From Phycisphaeraceae bacterium (lineage in GTDB: Bacteria > Planctomycetota > Phycisphaerae > Phycisphaerales > Phycisphaeraceae), in contig JADZCR010000006.1 of the NCBI GenBank assembly GCA_020851465.1, forward strand, positions 1-64,000: a stretch of DNA of 64,000 nucleotides. Direction: 5' to 3'. Below are positions 54,757-62,719 of the stretch, piece by piece. Numbering within the stretch: the stretch's first letter is position 1; every line of letters begins with the position of its first letter. The translations under genes and the position numbers were made by a program. The notes under the pieces are model-generated. The model saw only the letters and a program-made list of their open reading frames with translations. It was not told the DNA's origin and did no database searches.

Positions 54757-55374
54757 CTACCGCGCCATCACCAGCCGGGGATATCCAAGCCGCTCGCGGA
54801 CCAGAATATTCAGCTGCCGCACCAGATGAAGCGTCTCCGCATCATTGCGACGGGCGCTGAAGCTTCCTTCGAGCTTTGCCTGGCCGAGCAGATCGTTAAA
54901 CCTTTCGCTGCGATCGGAGAGCACGAGGTTGGCGTCCCAGACTCCCGCCTGGATTCGACTGCCGCCGATCTCCGTATCGGGAAACATAAATCCAGCACCG
55001 CTGTAAACCCCTGCCTGTTTGGTATCGCCGGTGAAGACGATGTAATGCACGGTGGCGTTGGTCGCCGAGGAATCGATGGGTGTCCGGCCGGCACGCGGTG
55101 CCCAGAACAGCCGGATCGTCACCGCCTGCGTCGGGTTGTCGATGGAACCGTCGAGCAGCACGATGGTGAGATTATTTTTATCGTCGTAACTGTACAGGCC
55201 GGTTTTGAATCCGCCCTTGAGAACGGTGTTAACCTCCGCCTGACTGCGGATCGCCAGCGATCCGCCAGCCTGGGAATTTCTCACGATGTTCTGGATGCCG
55301 CATCCGCCTGAGAGGAGGGCCGCCAGAGCCAGTGCCGTGAGCCAGCCGATTTTTCCTGAATCAAGTCGCTTCAA
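54757..55374 (-). CDS. Hypothetical lipoprotein
   Basis: Exported protein of 205 residues: signal peptide LTALALAALLSGGC with lipobox at Cys 25. The body is mostly beta strand and has no family I recognise (TGLYSYDDKNNLTIVLLDGSIDNPTQAVTIRLFWAPRAG, HYIVFTGDTKQAGVYSGAGFMFPD). The N-terminal quarter (SLAIRSQAEVNTVLKGGF) might form a strand-loop. It overlaps the downstream-strand order: its ATG lies four bases inside the end of the amidohydrolase gene, so the two are translationally coupled. Probably an envelope protein; function unknown. Confidence 0.8.
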   Translation of the reverse strand: MKRLDSGKIGWLTALALAALLSGGCGIQNIVRNSQAGGSLAIRSQAEVNTVLKGGFKTGLYSYDDKNNLTIVLLDGSIDNPTQAVTIRLFWAPRAGRTPIDSSATNATVHYIVFTGDTKQAGVYSGAGFMFPDTEIGGSRIQAGVWDANLVLSDRSERFNDLLGQAKLEGSFSARRNDAETLHLVRQLNILVRERLGYPRLVMAR

Positions 55375-56306
55375 CCGATGCCTCCGTGAATCTTCGTTGG
55401 TGGAGCCGGTGGTTCATGGGTCGGCTGCTCCTCGGTGAGCCGCGCATTATCTTCGAGTCTTGGCAGCGCAAGGCCAAGCATGCTCATCGTGTCACGCTCG
55501 ACAATTCCCCTCAATGCCTCACGAGGCACGGCAGGCATTCCGCTGCCCCGTCCCATCGTATGACAAGAATAAACATTCATGACTGCCTCAGACGGCGACA
55601 AAAAGGGAAATCCGCTGGCAAAGAGAATCTTGTCCATCACACGACGCTGGCTCGCTTCGAGCAATGCGACATAAAGTCGCTGCGGATGGTTGACCAGCCC
55701 GGAAATATCCGCGAATACATGAGTATGACGGCTGAGCATCACCAGCGTCTGGGAAATCCACGGATCACCCAGGTGACTGATGACCAGACGCAGATCGGGC
55801 AGCTTCTGCGCCAATTCATCAAACAGGTGCGGCTGCGCCAGGGTCAGGGAAGCAGCCCCATCGAGGAGCGCGTCATTTTGCACGATGACCGGCAGGCCGC
55901 GATCCCGGCAGGTCTCGAAAATCCGCATCGCCTCATCCTGCATCGGGTGGAAGGTCTGCCCTGACGGGCTGACTGTCACGCCGACGAGTCCCAACTCTTG
56001 CGCCCGGTCGAGCTGGGCGAGGGCGTCTTTCTGTGTCGGATCGATGGAGGCAAATCCGACATACTTCCCCGGCCGATGTGTCACGATCCGTGCGACCTGC
56101 TCGGAGGTGATCGACGCGCCGCGCGAAGAGCTGACGGAACCGAGTACGAAGGCACAGCGCACGGGCTGCATGGCGCGTTCAAACGCTGCGATCGAGCCGT
56201 CGATTTGGTCCCATGGCTGATCGACCAGTCGCCGTATGCCCGCCGCCGCGCCGCGGCCGAGTTGCTCAGGCGACTCCCAGACGTGAGTGTGCGCATCAAT
56301 CATCAT
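55371..56306 (-). CDS. Amidohydrolase-fold protein with eroded metal site
   Basis: Amidohydro_2-family TIM barrel, 311 residues. The N-terminal DAHTHVWE (H-x-H) and the later VISHLGDPWI are present. But the strand that usually reads LHTG is IVQNDALLD, and the catalytic Asp motif FGSDYPF reads FASGFPFLSP, so a metal ligand His and the key Asp appear lost. It may be a binding or regulatory protein or use different chemistry. The C-terminal 35 residues are Pro/Glu-rich. Start MMIDAHTH is by homology; an ATG at 56342 is possible. Coupled to the lipoprotein gene downstream; gcvH lies 32-68 bases upstream. Confidence 0.78.
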   Translation of the reverse strand: MMIDAHTHVWESPEQLGRGAAAGIRRLVDQPWDQIDGSIAAFERAMQPVRCAFVLGSVSSSRGASITSEQVARIVTHRPGKYVGFASIDPTQKDALAQLDRAQELGLVGVTVSPSGQTFHPMQDEAMRIFETCRDRGLPVIVQNDALLDGAASLTLAQPHLFDELAQKLPDLRLVISHLGDPWISQTLVMLSRHTHVFADISGLVNHPQRLYVALLEASQRRVMDKILFASGFPFLSPSEAVMNVYSCHTMGRGSGMPAVPREALRGIVERDTMSMLGLALPRLEDNARLTEEQPTHEPPAPPTKIHGGIG

Positions 56307-56374
56307 GGAAGCAGCCGGATGAAAGGCGGAAGCCGAAACCATGACGATGGCCGGCTCGTTTTCCGCCGGGTGGA

Positions 56375-56749
56375 TCAGTGTTTCTTGTCGTAATCCGCCG
56401 CGCTGAGAAGAGCGTCGAGCTGCGACGGATTGCTTGCCTTGATTTTGATCAGCCAGCCCTGGCCGTACGCATCCTGATTGATGATGGCCGGGTTGGAGAT
56501 CGCCGCCTGATTGACTTCGACGATGGTTCCGTCGATCCCGCTGTAAAGTTCGCTGGTGGCTTTGACCGACTCGATCTCGCCAAACGACTCGCCGGCTTTG
56601 ATCGGCCCGGATTTTTTCTTGATATCCAGGTAGGTAATGTCAGTCAGCTCCTCGACAGCAAACTGGCTGATGCCGAGCGTGACGATGCCAGCCTGATTCA
56701 GATGCCATTCGTGCGTGTCGAGAAAACGTCGGTCGGAAGGCGATGCCAT
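56375..56749 (-). CDS. gcvH: Glycine cleavage system H protein (lipoyl carrier)
   Basis: Lipoyl carrier protein, 124 residues, which shuttles the methylamine between P, T and L proteins of glycine decarboxylase. Family pattern: HEWHLNQAGIVTLGISQFAVEELTDITYLDIKKKSG, and the lipoylation Lys in GEIESVKATSELYSGIDG (about residue 62). End AYGQGWLIKI is typical. No gcvT, gcvP or lpd gene is nearby, so it either serves a complex encoded elsewhere or acts as a stand-alone lipoyl donor or carrier. No glycine riboswitch is visible in the 94-base upstream gap. Confidence 0.94.
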   Translation of the reverse strand: MASPSDRRFLDTHEWHLNQAGIVTLGISQFAVEELTDITYLDIKKKSGPIKAGESFGEIESVKATSELYSGIDGTIVEVNQAAISNPAIINQDAYGQGWLIKIKASNPSQLDALLSAADYDKKH

Positions 56750-56843
56750 GCGGATACTCCGTGTGAATCACAGCCCATGATAAAGGCACAGGGCGACGCC
56801 TACAAAAGGGCCGTCCTGCCGCCGCATGAGAGGTACAGGATTA

Positions 56844-57683
56844 TCACGATTCGGTCGGCTCTCGATCCGCGCCGCGTCGATATTCACGCGGACTCTGGCC
56901 GACGTACTTTTTGAAGCGTGTCGAAAAGTGGAAGGGATCAACAAAGCCGACGGCGACGGAAACCGCCTGGATCGAATCATTCGTCATGCGCAGCAGCTTC
57001 ATCGCCCGGTTCATGCGCTGCTGCTCAAGAAACTTCTGCGGCGTCATGCCCAACTGACTGCGGAACATCGGATAAAGATGGGACGATGAGACCTGACATA
57101 CCTCGGCAAGATCAGAGACCGAGATAGGTTTTTCAAGGTTCGTCGAGAGATATTCGACCGCCAGCCGGATGCGTGGGTCGAGCCGCGTCCCCGGGTTTTT
57201 CGGGTGGGCCATGTAACACCACATCAGAACTTGTTCGAGAGCGTTGAGCGTCAAGTCCTCGCGCAGAGGATTCTGGATATCAATAAGTTTCGTCGCACGA
57301 CGAAAGCTGCTTCTGACGCGGCGCAGAATTGCAGCATCCTCGATGCGCAAATGGAGCAGACCGGGAGAAACCTCCGGCCAGTTCAGCCATTCAAGCCAGT
57401 GCGGTCGAGCGTGGAAGGATGCGAACATCGCAAGCGTCGGCCCGCCGTCCTCGACGCCGTAGCGATGCGGCGTACCGGGTTCGATGGCGACGACATCACC
57501 CGGAGCCGCGAGCAGAAATCCCTGCGGGTGATGAAAGCGAAGGTATCCGTTGAGCATCAGCGCCAGGAGCCACTGATCGGAGCCGTTTTTCAGGATGACC
57601 TTGAAGCCATTGTGCGCGATGCCGACCGCAGCCATGACCGGACTAAGTTCGACTGCTCGATGCGGTGATTCGGCGGTGGTCAT
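56844..57683 (-). CDS. AraC-family transcription regulator
   Basis: Regulator of 279 residues. The N-terminal about 150 residues form a cupin-like sensor (RFHHPQGFLLAAPGDVVAIEPGTPHRYGVEDGG, a typical AraC_binding cupin), the C-terminal 100 carry two helix-turn-helix motifs (SVSDLAEVCQVSSSHLYPMFRSQLGMTPQKFL and IQAVSVAVGFVDPFHFSTRFKKYVGQSPREYRR), the second being the conserved AraC signature. Probably a sugar or small metabolite sensor. Its target is unknown; the closest downstream minus-strand genes are gcvH and the amidohydrolase, and the plus-strand side is a long gap before a PEP-CTERM gene. Confidence 0.92.
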   Translation of the reverse strand: MTTAESPHRAVELSPVMAAVGIAHNGFKVILKNGSDQWLLALMLNGYLRFHHPQGFLLAAPGDVVAIEPGTPHRYGVEDGGPTLAMFASFHARPHWLEWLNWPEVSPGLLHLRIEDAAILRRVRSSFRRATKLIDIQNPLREDLTLNALEQVLMWCYMAHPKNPGTRLDPRIRLAVEYLSTNLEKPISVSDLAEVCQVSSSHLYPMFRSQLGMTPQKFLEQQRMNRAMKLLRMTNDSIQAVSVAVGFVDPFHFSTRFKKYVGQSPREYRRGADREPTES

Positions 57684-58516
57684 AGAAAAATCCGGCTAAA
57701 TCATCATACAACTCCGTGACAATGCTCTAACGATAACGGGTCGTAAGCATCCCGCGCAGGTCCACGGATTGTTGTCGTATCGGTCAAATACTTTTAATGG
57801 ACCGTCACAAGTCGTGCAAAATTTCGAGAAGTGTCAGACGTGGTGTAGCCGGTGTTGTTGTCGGATGTCGAAGGTGCAAACTGCATTCGTCTGTGAGACT
57901 GATTCTGAGCCAACTCTAAACGGTGATGCCTGTCCATCCGGGTGATGCCAACGCAGTCGAGTAATCCGGCAGCCGCGGCGTGATGCACGGGAAATGGGCC
58001 GATCGAACGGTAACTGGGAAACGACGAGAATATCGAGGTAAGTACCTGAAAAATAGAAAATAGCATCGTTTTAGCACTAATTTTTGATCCCTGAATTTAA
58101 TAGAATTGAAAATGTATTTGGATATTTTATCGGGGGTAGGATGGATCAATACGGTAACTTTGCTTGAGATAAATGGTTTAACTCGTTTCGTCTCTCGAAG
58201 TTGGTCATGTAAAAAAACTAATTTTTTTTAGAATATTTTTATTGCATCCGGGACAGGACGGGGTTATTTTGACACAGTCCGGGTAGTTAGCAAACATCAA
58301 TGGCCAGAGGAGCGAGAGCAGATTTCTCGAAACGGGAGGAGGTGGAGCCGAGACACCGAAATGAGGTACGGCACATTGATTCTTGAGTGAAGTGGCCAAT
58401 CAATAAAGCGTTGTTTTCACGGAAATGGGATGGCGATCCTGTTTCATCATCTTCGATAATTCACATTCTCGTGAACGGTAATGGGGCCGGACCCCCAATC
58501 AAAGGGAGATGCACTC
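57684..58516. other. Long AT-richer intergenic region
   Basis: About 830 bases without a convincing gene. The part 58040-58260 is unusually AT-rich with long A and T runs around 58208-58245. A TTGACA at 58269-58274 is a good -35, but the -10 17 bases later (AAACAT, 58292-58297) is weak; it points toward the PEP-CTERM gene. Small open frames on the minus strand (for example 57794-58066) lack ribosome sites. Could contain a decayed gene or a regulatory region for AraC and PEP-CTERM. Confidence 0.4.
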
Positions 58517-59545
58517 ATGCAGAAAAAGAAGCACTTAAAGACGATCGCGAGTTTTGCCGCCGGCGCAGCGCTGGTGATGGGGAGCCAGGCCCACGCATAT
58601 ACGGCTCCCGGCGTCACTGAAGGGTTTGAGAGCGATGCTGATGGTTTCACTCCTGATGACCCCTCGTTTGTCGACACCACCTTTGGTACAGGCGGTACGA
58701 ACGGCTATCCGGGCGTGCGTCCCGGGGACTTGACTCCGGGAGCTGATGACTGGACGGACATCCGCGGCGGTACTTTTGGCACCGGTGCCGGCCTGATCGA
58801 AGAAGTTCCCAGCGGATTCAACGGCGTCACCTCTTATGCAGGCAGCAACCACGGCATCATTTACTGGGAGTATCCGAACGTCAACGGTTACTACGGTGGC
58901 CCTCTCTCACGGGCAGGTCGTAATAACACCGGCGGCGGTGTGTCAGGCGGGATGCTCGCTGCTCGTGTGGCGATCTACGCTGACAGCAATCAGAAATTCA
59001 CCAACGACGGAATCTACAACGGCCAGTGGGACTCATCCGTCAACGCTCTGGGTGGCGGATACATGACCGAAGGCCGCTGGGAATTCGAACCGCTCTATTC
59101 CGTCGATGGTGGCGGCAACTACAACGGCGTGGCCAAGGGCTATCGCTTCCACGTTGCCGGCGCCACCGGCCCCGGTATCTACGACACGGCGAACGTTGAC
59201 CAGTGGTACATCCTGGAGATGGTGTTCGACTCGACGATGGACGCCAGCAAGGTCTGGATCCACTACAACGTCATCGACGGGGTGAGCAACAATCTGCTCG
59301 CCAGCTTCACCGCCCCGGATTACGCTAACGGTGCGTACGGCACCACGATTGGTGGGCCGCGCACCGCGGGCTGGTTCTTTAACGGCAACTACAGCAACAA
59401 TGAAGCGATGACCAACCCGACCGGTATCGCCATTGACAACCTTGTCAGCGGCGTGACCCCGTTGTTCATCCCGGAGCCTGCCTCGGCTGCACTCTTTGCC
59501 GCAGGCAGTGCGTTGATGCTCCGCCGTAAGAATAAGAAGGCCTGA
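58517..59545 (+). CDS. PEP-CTERM-anchored secreted protein (second)
   Basis: Exported protein of 342 residues. Start ATG 58517 is preceded by GGGAGA; the signal peptide MQKKKHLKTIASFAAGAALVMGSQAHA is clear. The body is Gly/Asn/Asp-rich and contains repeated YDTANVDQWYILEMVFDSTMDASKVWIHY-like strands; it may be a laminin-G or concanavalin-type fold. The C-terminus PEPASAALFAAGSALMLRRKNKKA is a PEP-CTERM signal with Arg/Lys tail. Probably a surface or extracellular-matrix protein. Followed by a strong terminator. Confidence 0.92.
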   Translation: MQKKKHLKTIASFAAGAALVMGSQAHAYTAPGVTEGFESDADGFTPDDPSFVDTTFGTGGTNGYPGVRPGDLTPGADDWTDIRGGTFGTGAGLIEEVPSGFNGVTSYAGSNHGIIYWEYPNVNGYYGGPLSRAGRNNTGGGVSGGMLAARVAIYADSNQKFTNDGIYNGQWDSSVNALGGGYMTEGRWEFEPLYSVDGGGNYNGVAKGYRFHVAGATGPGIYDTANVDQWYILEMVFDSTMDASKVWIHYNVIDGVSNNLLASFTAPDYANGAYGTTIGGPRTAGWFFNGNYSNNEAMTNPTGIAIDNLVSGVTPLFIPEPASAALFAAGSALMLRRKNKKA

Positions 59546-59572
59546 GTTTCGTCTGTCTGCTTGTACCCTACA

Positions 59573-59609
59573 CTCCTCAGCCGGGAAACCGGCTGGGGAG
59601 TCTTTATTT
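59573..59609 (+). terminator. Intrinsic terminator after the second PEP-CTERM gene
   Basis: Twelve-bp stem (59573-59584 with 59589-59600, one G-T wobble) closed by the stable tetraloop GAAA and followed by TCTTTATTT. It ends transcription 28 bases after the PEP-CTERM stop. Confidence 0.9.
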
Positions 59610-59762
59610 GTGAAGCTCGCATTTTGATGTGATGTTTCGCCGGGAGTCAGTGTTGGTTGATGGTTTTGAGCAGGCATGACGTCGGGCCGATTCACCGAAA
59701 ATGCAGGCTGCTCAATCAGGATACAGGTCAGCCATTTCGCGGCGTGATTTAGGACCGCATCA

Positions 59763-60734
59763 GTGAACACCACTTCATCCGACGCCGCCTCATCGCCGCA
59801 CAGCTCGCAGGAGGTCTGGACCGCCTATTGGACGGAAGGATTTTCAACCACGCTTTCGGATCATTTGCGTGGTCCCGCAGTGAAGTTCTGGGAGGCGTTG
59901 TTCGCCGGTCATTTTGCCGCTGGCGTCAGCGTGCGGATGGTTGATCTGGGCACCGGCCGATTGTTCGTGCCAGTCCTGGCGTCGTCCATGGCGCGGAAAC
60001 TCGGCGCAGCAGCGGAAATTCACGCCGTTGACTACGCACAGATCAACCCCGCAACAATCCCCGGCGCGGAAGGAGTACGGTTCCGTCGCGCTTCATTTGA
60101 CGATACCGGCTTCCCGGACGGGTTCTTTGATGTGGTGACATCAATGTACGCGGTGGAATATGCGGAGGACTTTTCCCGTGCTGTTCGAGAGGCGGCTCGC
60201 ATCGTCAGGCCGAAGGGAGTTTTTGGATTATTGATGCACCACCCCGACTCGATACTGGCTGAGCACGCCCGCAGTTGCATCGAACAGGCCCGCTGGATGC
60301 GCGAGCATCGGTTGCTTGAAACCTTCCGAGCCTTACTGGTTTCTCCGGAGCCGGCGACGGATGAGGCGTGGAAAGCGGTGTATGCCGGGTTTGTGGCGGA
60401 ATACACACGCTGTGGTGCGCGGAAAGCCATCAGCATCGCCTTCAGTGGGGCCCATGCCTTGCTCCAGAAAACTCTGGAGATGGCGCCCCAACAGGATTTG
60501 CAGGAGGTATTGGCGTTTTATGACGCCCAGTGCGGACGGTTGCCGATCCCGTTGCGGCAATGGTCCCTGCTGGCTCAAGAAGCCTCCCGCTGGGGTGACG
60601 AGCAACAACAGGCGATGCGGGCGGAGTTTGAATCGCAGGGGTTCAAAATGGAAACCTGCGAACACCTCACTTCCGGTGAGGGTCTGCTCGGCTGGAAAGT
60701 GATTTTGCGGAAAACAGATCAGCGATCTAAATAA
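59763..60734 (+). CDS. Class I SAM-dependent methyltransferase
   Basis: Methyltransferase of 323 residues. SAM motif I is VDLGTGRLFVPVLA (about 61-74), motif II around EIHAVDYAQ, motif IV GFFDVVTSMYAVEYAEDF, then RIVRPKGVFGLLMHHPDS, as in Methyltransf_11/25. The start is GTG at 59763, no clear ribosome site; the first 20 residues are Ser/Ala-rich. The second half (from about 170) is a helical lid without known match. Substrate unknown; the neighbouring sulfotransferase suggests both may tailor a small molecule, though they are on opposite strands. Confidence 0.83.
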   Translation: MNTTSSDAASSPHSSQEVWTAYWTEGFSTTLSDHLRGPAVKFWEALFAGHFAAGVSVRMVDLGTGRLFVPVLASSMARKLGAAAEIHAVDYAQINPATIPGAEGVRFRRASFDDTGFPDGFFDVVTSMYAVEYAEDFSRAVREAARIVRPKGVFGLLMHHPDSILAEHARSCIEQARWMREHRLLETFRALLVSPEPATDEAWKAVYAGFVAEYTRCGARKAISIAFSGAHALLQKTLEMAPQQDLQEVLAFYDAQCGRLPIPLRQWSLLAQEASRWGDEQQQAMRAEFESQGFKMETCEHLTSGEGLLGWKVILRKTDQRSK

Positions 60735-60767
60735 CCTTCCAACACTTGTACGCGCATTGACTTTGAT

Positions 60768-61592
60768 TCACTTCACCTCGGGGTAAAACACCTGATAAAA
60801 CCAGGCGTTGGCTTCACGAATGTGGTTGCTGATATCGCGGCCCAGCACTTCGTTCCAGTCGGCCTTTAAGGGCTTGACCTGCTGTCGGATCTGATGGTCG
60901 CCGTAAAAGGCGAATACCGCGTCATCTTCCTGTGTCTTTTGTTCTACGTTATCGAAGTCATGTCCAAAGTGTTCTTCTTCCAGGAAGTCATAGACCTTAT
61001 CCATGGTTTCTTTGGGCTTGGTGGTCAGGTCTTCATAGCGGACAAAATGCAGGTGCTTGTTCAGGCCGGTTTGGAAAGCATCGCGGAGCCTCATCATCTG
61101 GAGACCGACCGGCGGGGTGTTGAGCCATTGCCGGACGCGGTTGTCGATGGTGATCATGTTCATCTTCGCCTGCTGGTCGAACCCGTCCTGTTGATGGCGA
61201 TTCTTGCGCCAGAGTTTCTCCATCGACGAGAGCACTGCGCGCAGATCGCGGATGCAGACGATGATTTTGGGGTTGGGCATGAATTGCTCGACCCACTCGT
61301 AATAGTGGAACCATCCTCGACACTTGTCGCAGACCACCGGTTTGTCCGTGATCGGTCGATACCAGCCATAAACGGATTCACGACACAGCCCCATGAAGGC
61401 TTTGCGCATGAGTTGCGGGTCCTGGGCCTTGAACTCCGGGACGGTTGAGTAACCGGTTCGCGCCAGCAGGAGTAACTCAAACAAGCCGCTGGTAGGGCTG
61501 CAATAAAATCTCGGATTCTGAAAAAGAATATTTTGCATCAAGGTCGAGCCGGAACGCGGCATCGAGCTGTTGAACACGAACTTTTCAGTCAT
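60768..61592 (-). CDS. PAPS-dependent sulfotransferase
   Basis: Sulfotransferase of 274 residues. The 5'-phosphosulfate-binding loop is MPRSGSTLMQN (about residues 11-21); the 3'-phosphate site is IIVCIRDLRAVLSSM (Arg and Ser, about 113-127). The rest (GWFHYYEWVEQFMPNPK, RYEDLTTKPKETMDKVYDFL) is typical of Sulfotransfer_3 proteins, which sulfate carbohydrates or proteins. Start MTEKFVFNSSMPRS at 61592 is by homology. ATP sulfurylase, which starts PAPS synthesis, lies 1.1 kb upstream on the same strand. Confidence 0.88.
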   Translation of the reverse strand: MTEKFVFNSSMPRSGSTLMQNILFQNPRFYCSPTSGLFELLLLARTGYSTVPEFKAQDPQLMRKAFMGLCRESVYGWYRPITDKPVVCDKCRGWFHYYEWVEQFMPNPKIIVCIRDLRAVLSSMEKLWRKNRHQQDGFDQQAKMNMITIDNRVRQWLNTPPVGLQMMRLRDAFQTGLNKHLHFVRYEDLTTKPKETMDKVYDFLEEEHFGHDFDNVEQKTQEDDAVFAFYGDHQIRQQVKPLKADWNEVLGRDISNHIREANAWFYQVFYPEVK

Positions 61593-61700
61593 GTGGCCTC
61601 CAGATTGAGATGTGAGGGCAGCGCATACGCCACCGGTCATGACAATTATGGCACAGCGCGTCGGCTATGTCATCCGATATTGACTGCAACGATTCTGGCT

Positions 61701-62507
61701 CTATCGCAGCGAAGACGGCTGACCGACGCCATCAGGCCTCAGCGTCTGAGCCAGCCAACCGGAAACGTGGTCGATCATCTGCTGACGCAGGGTTGGTTTG
61801 GTGAAGCTGTGATCGGCTCCGGGGACCATCTTCACTGTCAACGGCACGCCGACTCGGCGCATGGCCTGCACATATTCATCGGAGATATTCGGTGCCACCG
61901 CGCTGTCAGCCGTGCCCTGCACAAGCAGAGTCGGGCGGGCGGAGTGGCGGGTGATGTCCGCGATCGGATCAAGCTGTCGCAAATCATCGAAGAAGCGGGA
62001 GTGGAGCACCTGGGTGCCGACCGTCAATGGCTCAGAACGACTGCCTGCGGCTGGCGGAGTTTCGTAGCGGCAGAGATTTTTCACAGTGGTCGGCGCGATC
62101 AACGCCATCGCGGCAAAGCCGGCCATCCTCGCATCGGCACATGCAGCAACCAGTCCGCCCAGCGAAAACCCGATCACCCCGATGCGCGAGCGGTCCGCGA
62201 ATGGTTGGCCGCTCGTCCACTGGGTCATGTGAACAGCGTCGGCAACCTCACCTGAGACCAGTGCCCGGTCAAAAGAGCCGTCGGATTCGCCGGAGTTGAG
62301 GAAGTCGAACGTGACAGCCGCGATCCCGTGCTTTGTCAGCTCACGGGCGAGCCGAATCCACACAAACCCCGCCTCGGTACGGCTGCCGGTGAAGCCGTGG
62401 AGTAACAGCACAGTCGGCACGCGCCGGGTTGATTCGGGCAGATAGACCATGCCACGGATGGTTTGGCCGTGGTGGGAGACTTCGATGGCGTTTTGCCCTT
62501 CACGCAT
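61701..62507 (-). CDS. Alpha/beta hydrolase (feruloyl-esterase/dienelactone-like)
   Basis: Serine hydrolase of 268 residues. Strand and helix pattern RVPTVLLLHGFTGSRTE (oxyanion hole HGF), nucleophile Ser in GVIGFSLGGLVAA (GxSxG, about residue 122), Asp in LVQGTADSAV and His in VPGADHSF (about 232). It resembles S9/BAAT-like esterases such as the cinnamoyl or feruloyl esterases and other small acyl hydrolases. Start MREGQNAIEV at 62507; the 8 codons upstream are dispensable. No signal peptide, so cytoplasmic. Substrate unknown. Confidence 0.88.
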   Translation of the reverse strand: MREGQNAIEVSHHGQTIRGMVYLPESTRRVPTVLLLHGFTGSRTEAGFVWIRLARELTKHGIAAVTFDFLNSGESDGSFDRALVSGEVADAVHMTQWTSGQPFADRSRIGVIGFSLGGLVAACADARMAGFAAMALIAPTTVKNLCRYETPPAAGSRSEPLTVGTQVLHSRFFDDLRQLDPIADITRHSARPTLLVQGTADSAVAPNISDEYVQAMRRVGVPLTVKMVPGADHSFTKPTLRQQMIDHVSGWLAQTLRPDGVGQPSSLR

Positions 62508-62719
62508 GATTGAGCTTGGGCTGTCCAACACGTCTTCCCGGGCACACTATGCAGAGCGGAAAACGTGCAGCCGCTGCCGTTATCTTCAATTTCGGCTTCA
62601 TCTCCGCAAGTGAGCGGTTCACCGCACAAGCCGCAAAAAGCGCGCAAGGCGAGCTTGCCGGGCGCACAATAACTCCTGCGGTTCAGAGCGATTTTGTCGT
62701 CAGACTCGCGGAGAGAGTC

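Noticed and set aside
56750-56843. Glycine riboswitch upstream of gcvH
   Set aside because: The gap is only 94 bases and lacks the paired aptamer core sequence; no riboswitch is visible.
57794-58149. Two minus-strand frames in the long gap before the second PEP-CTERM gene
   Set aside because: Low similarity to anything, no ribosome site, and overlapping each other in different frames; a decayed gene cannot be excluded but is not supported.
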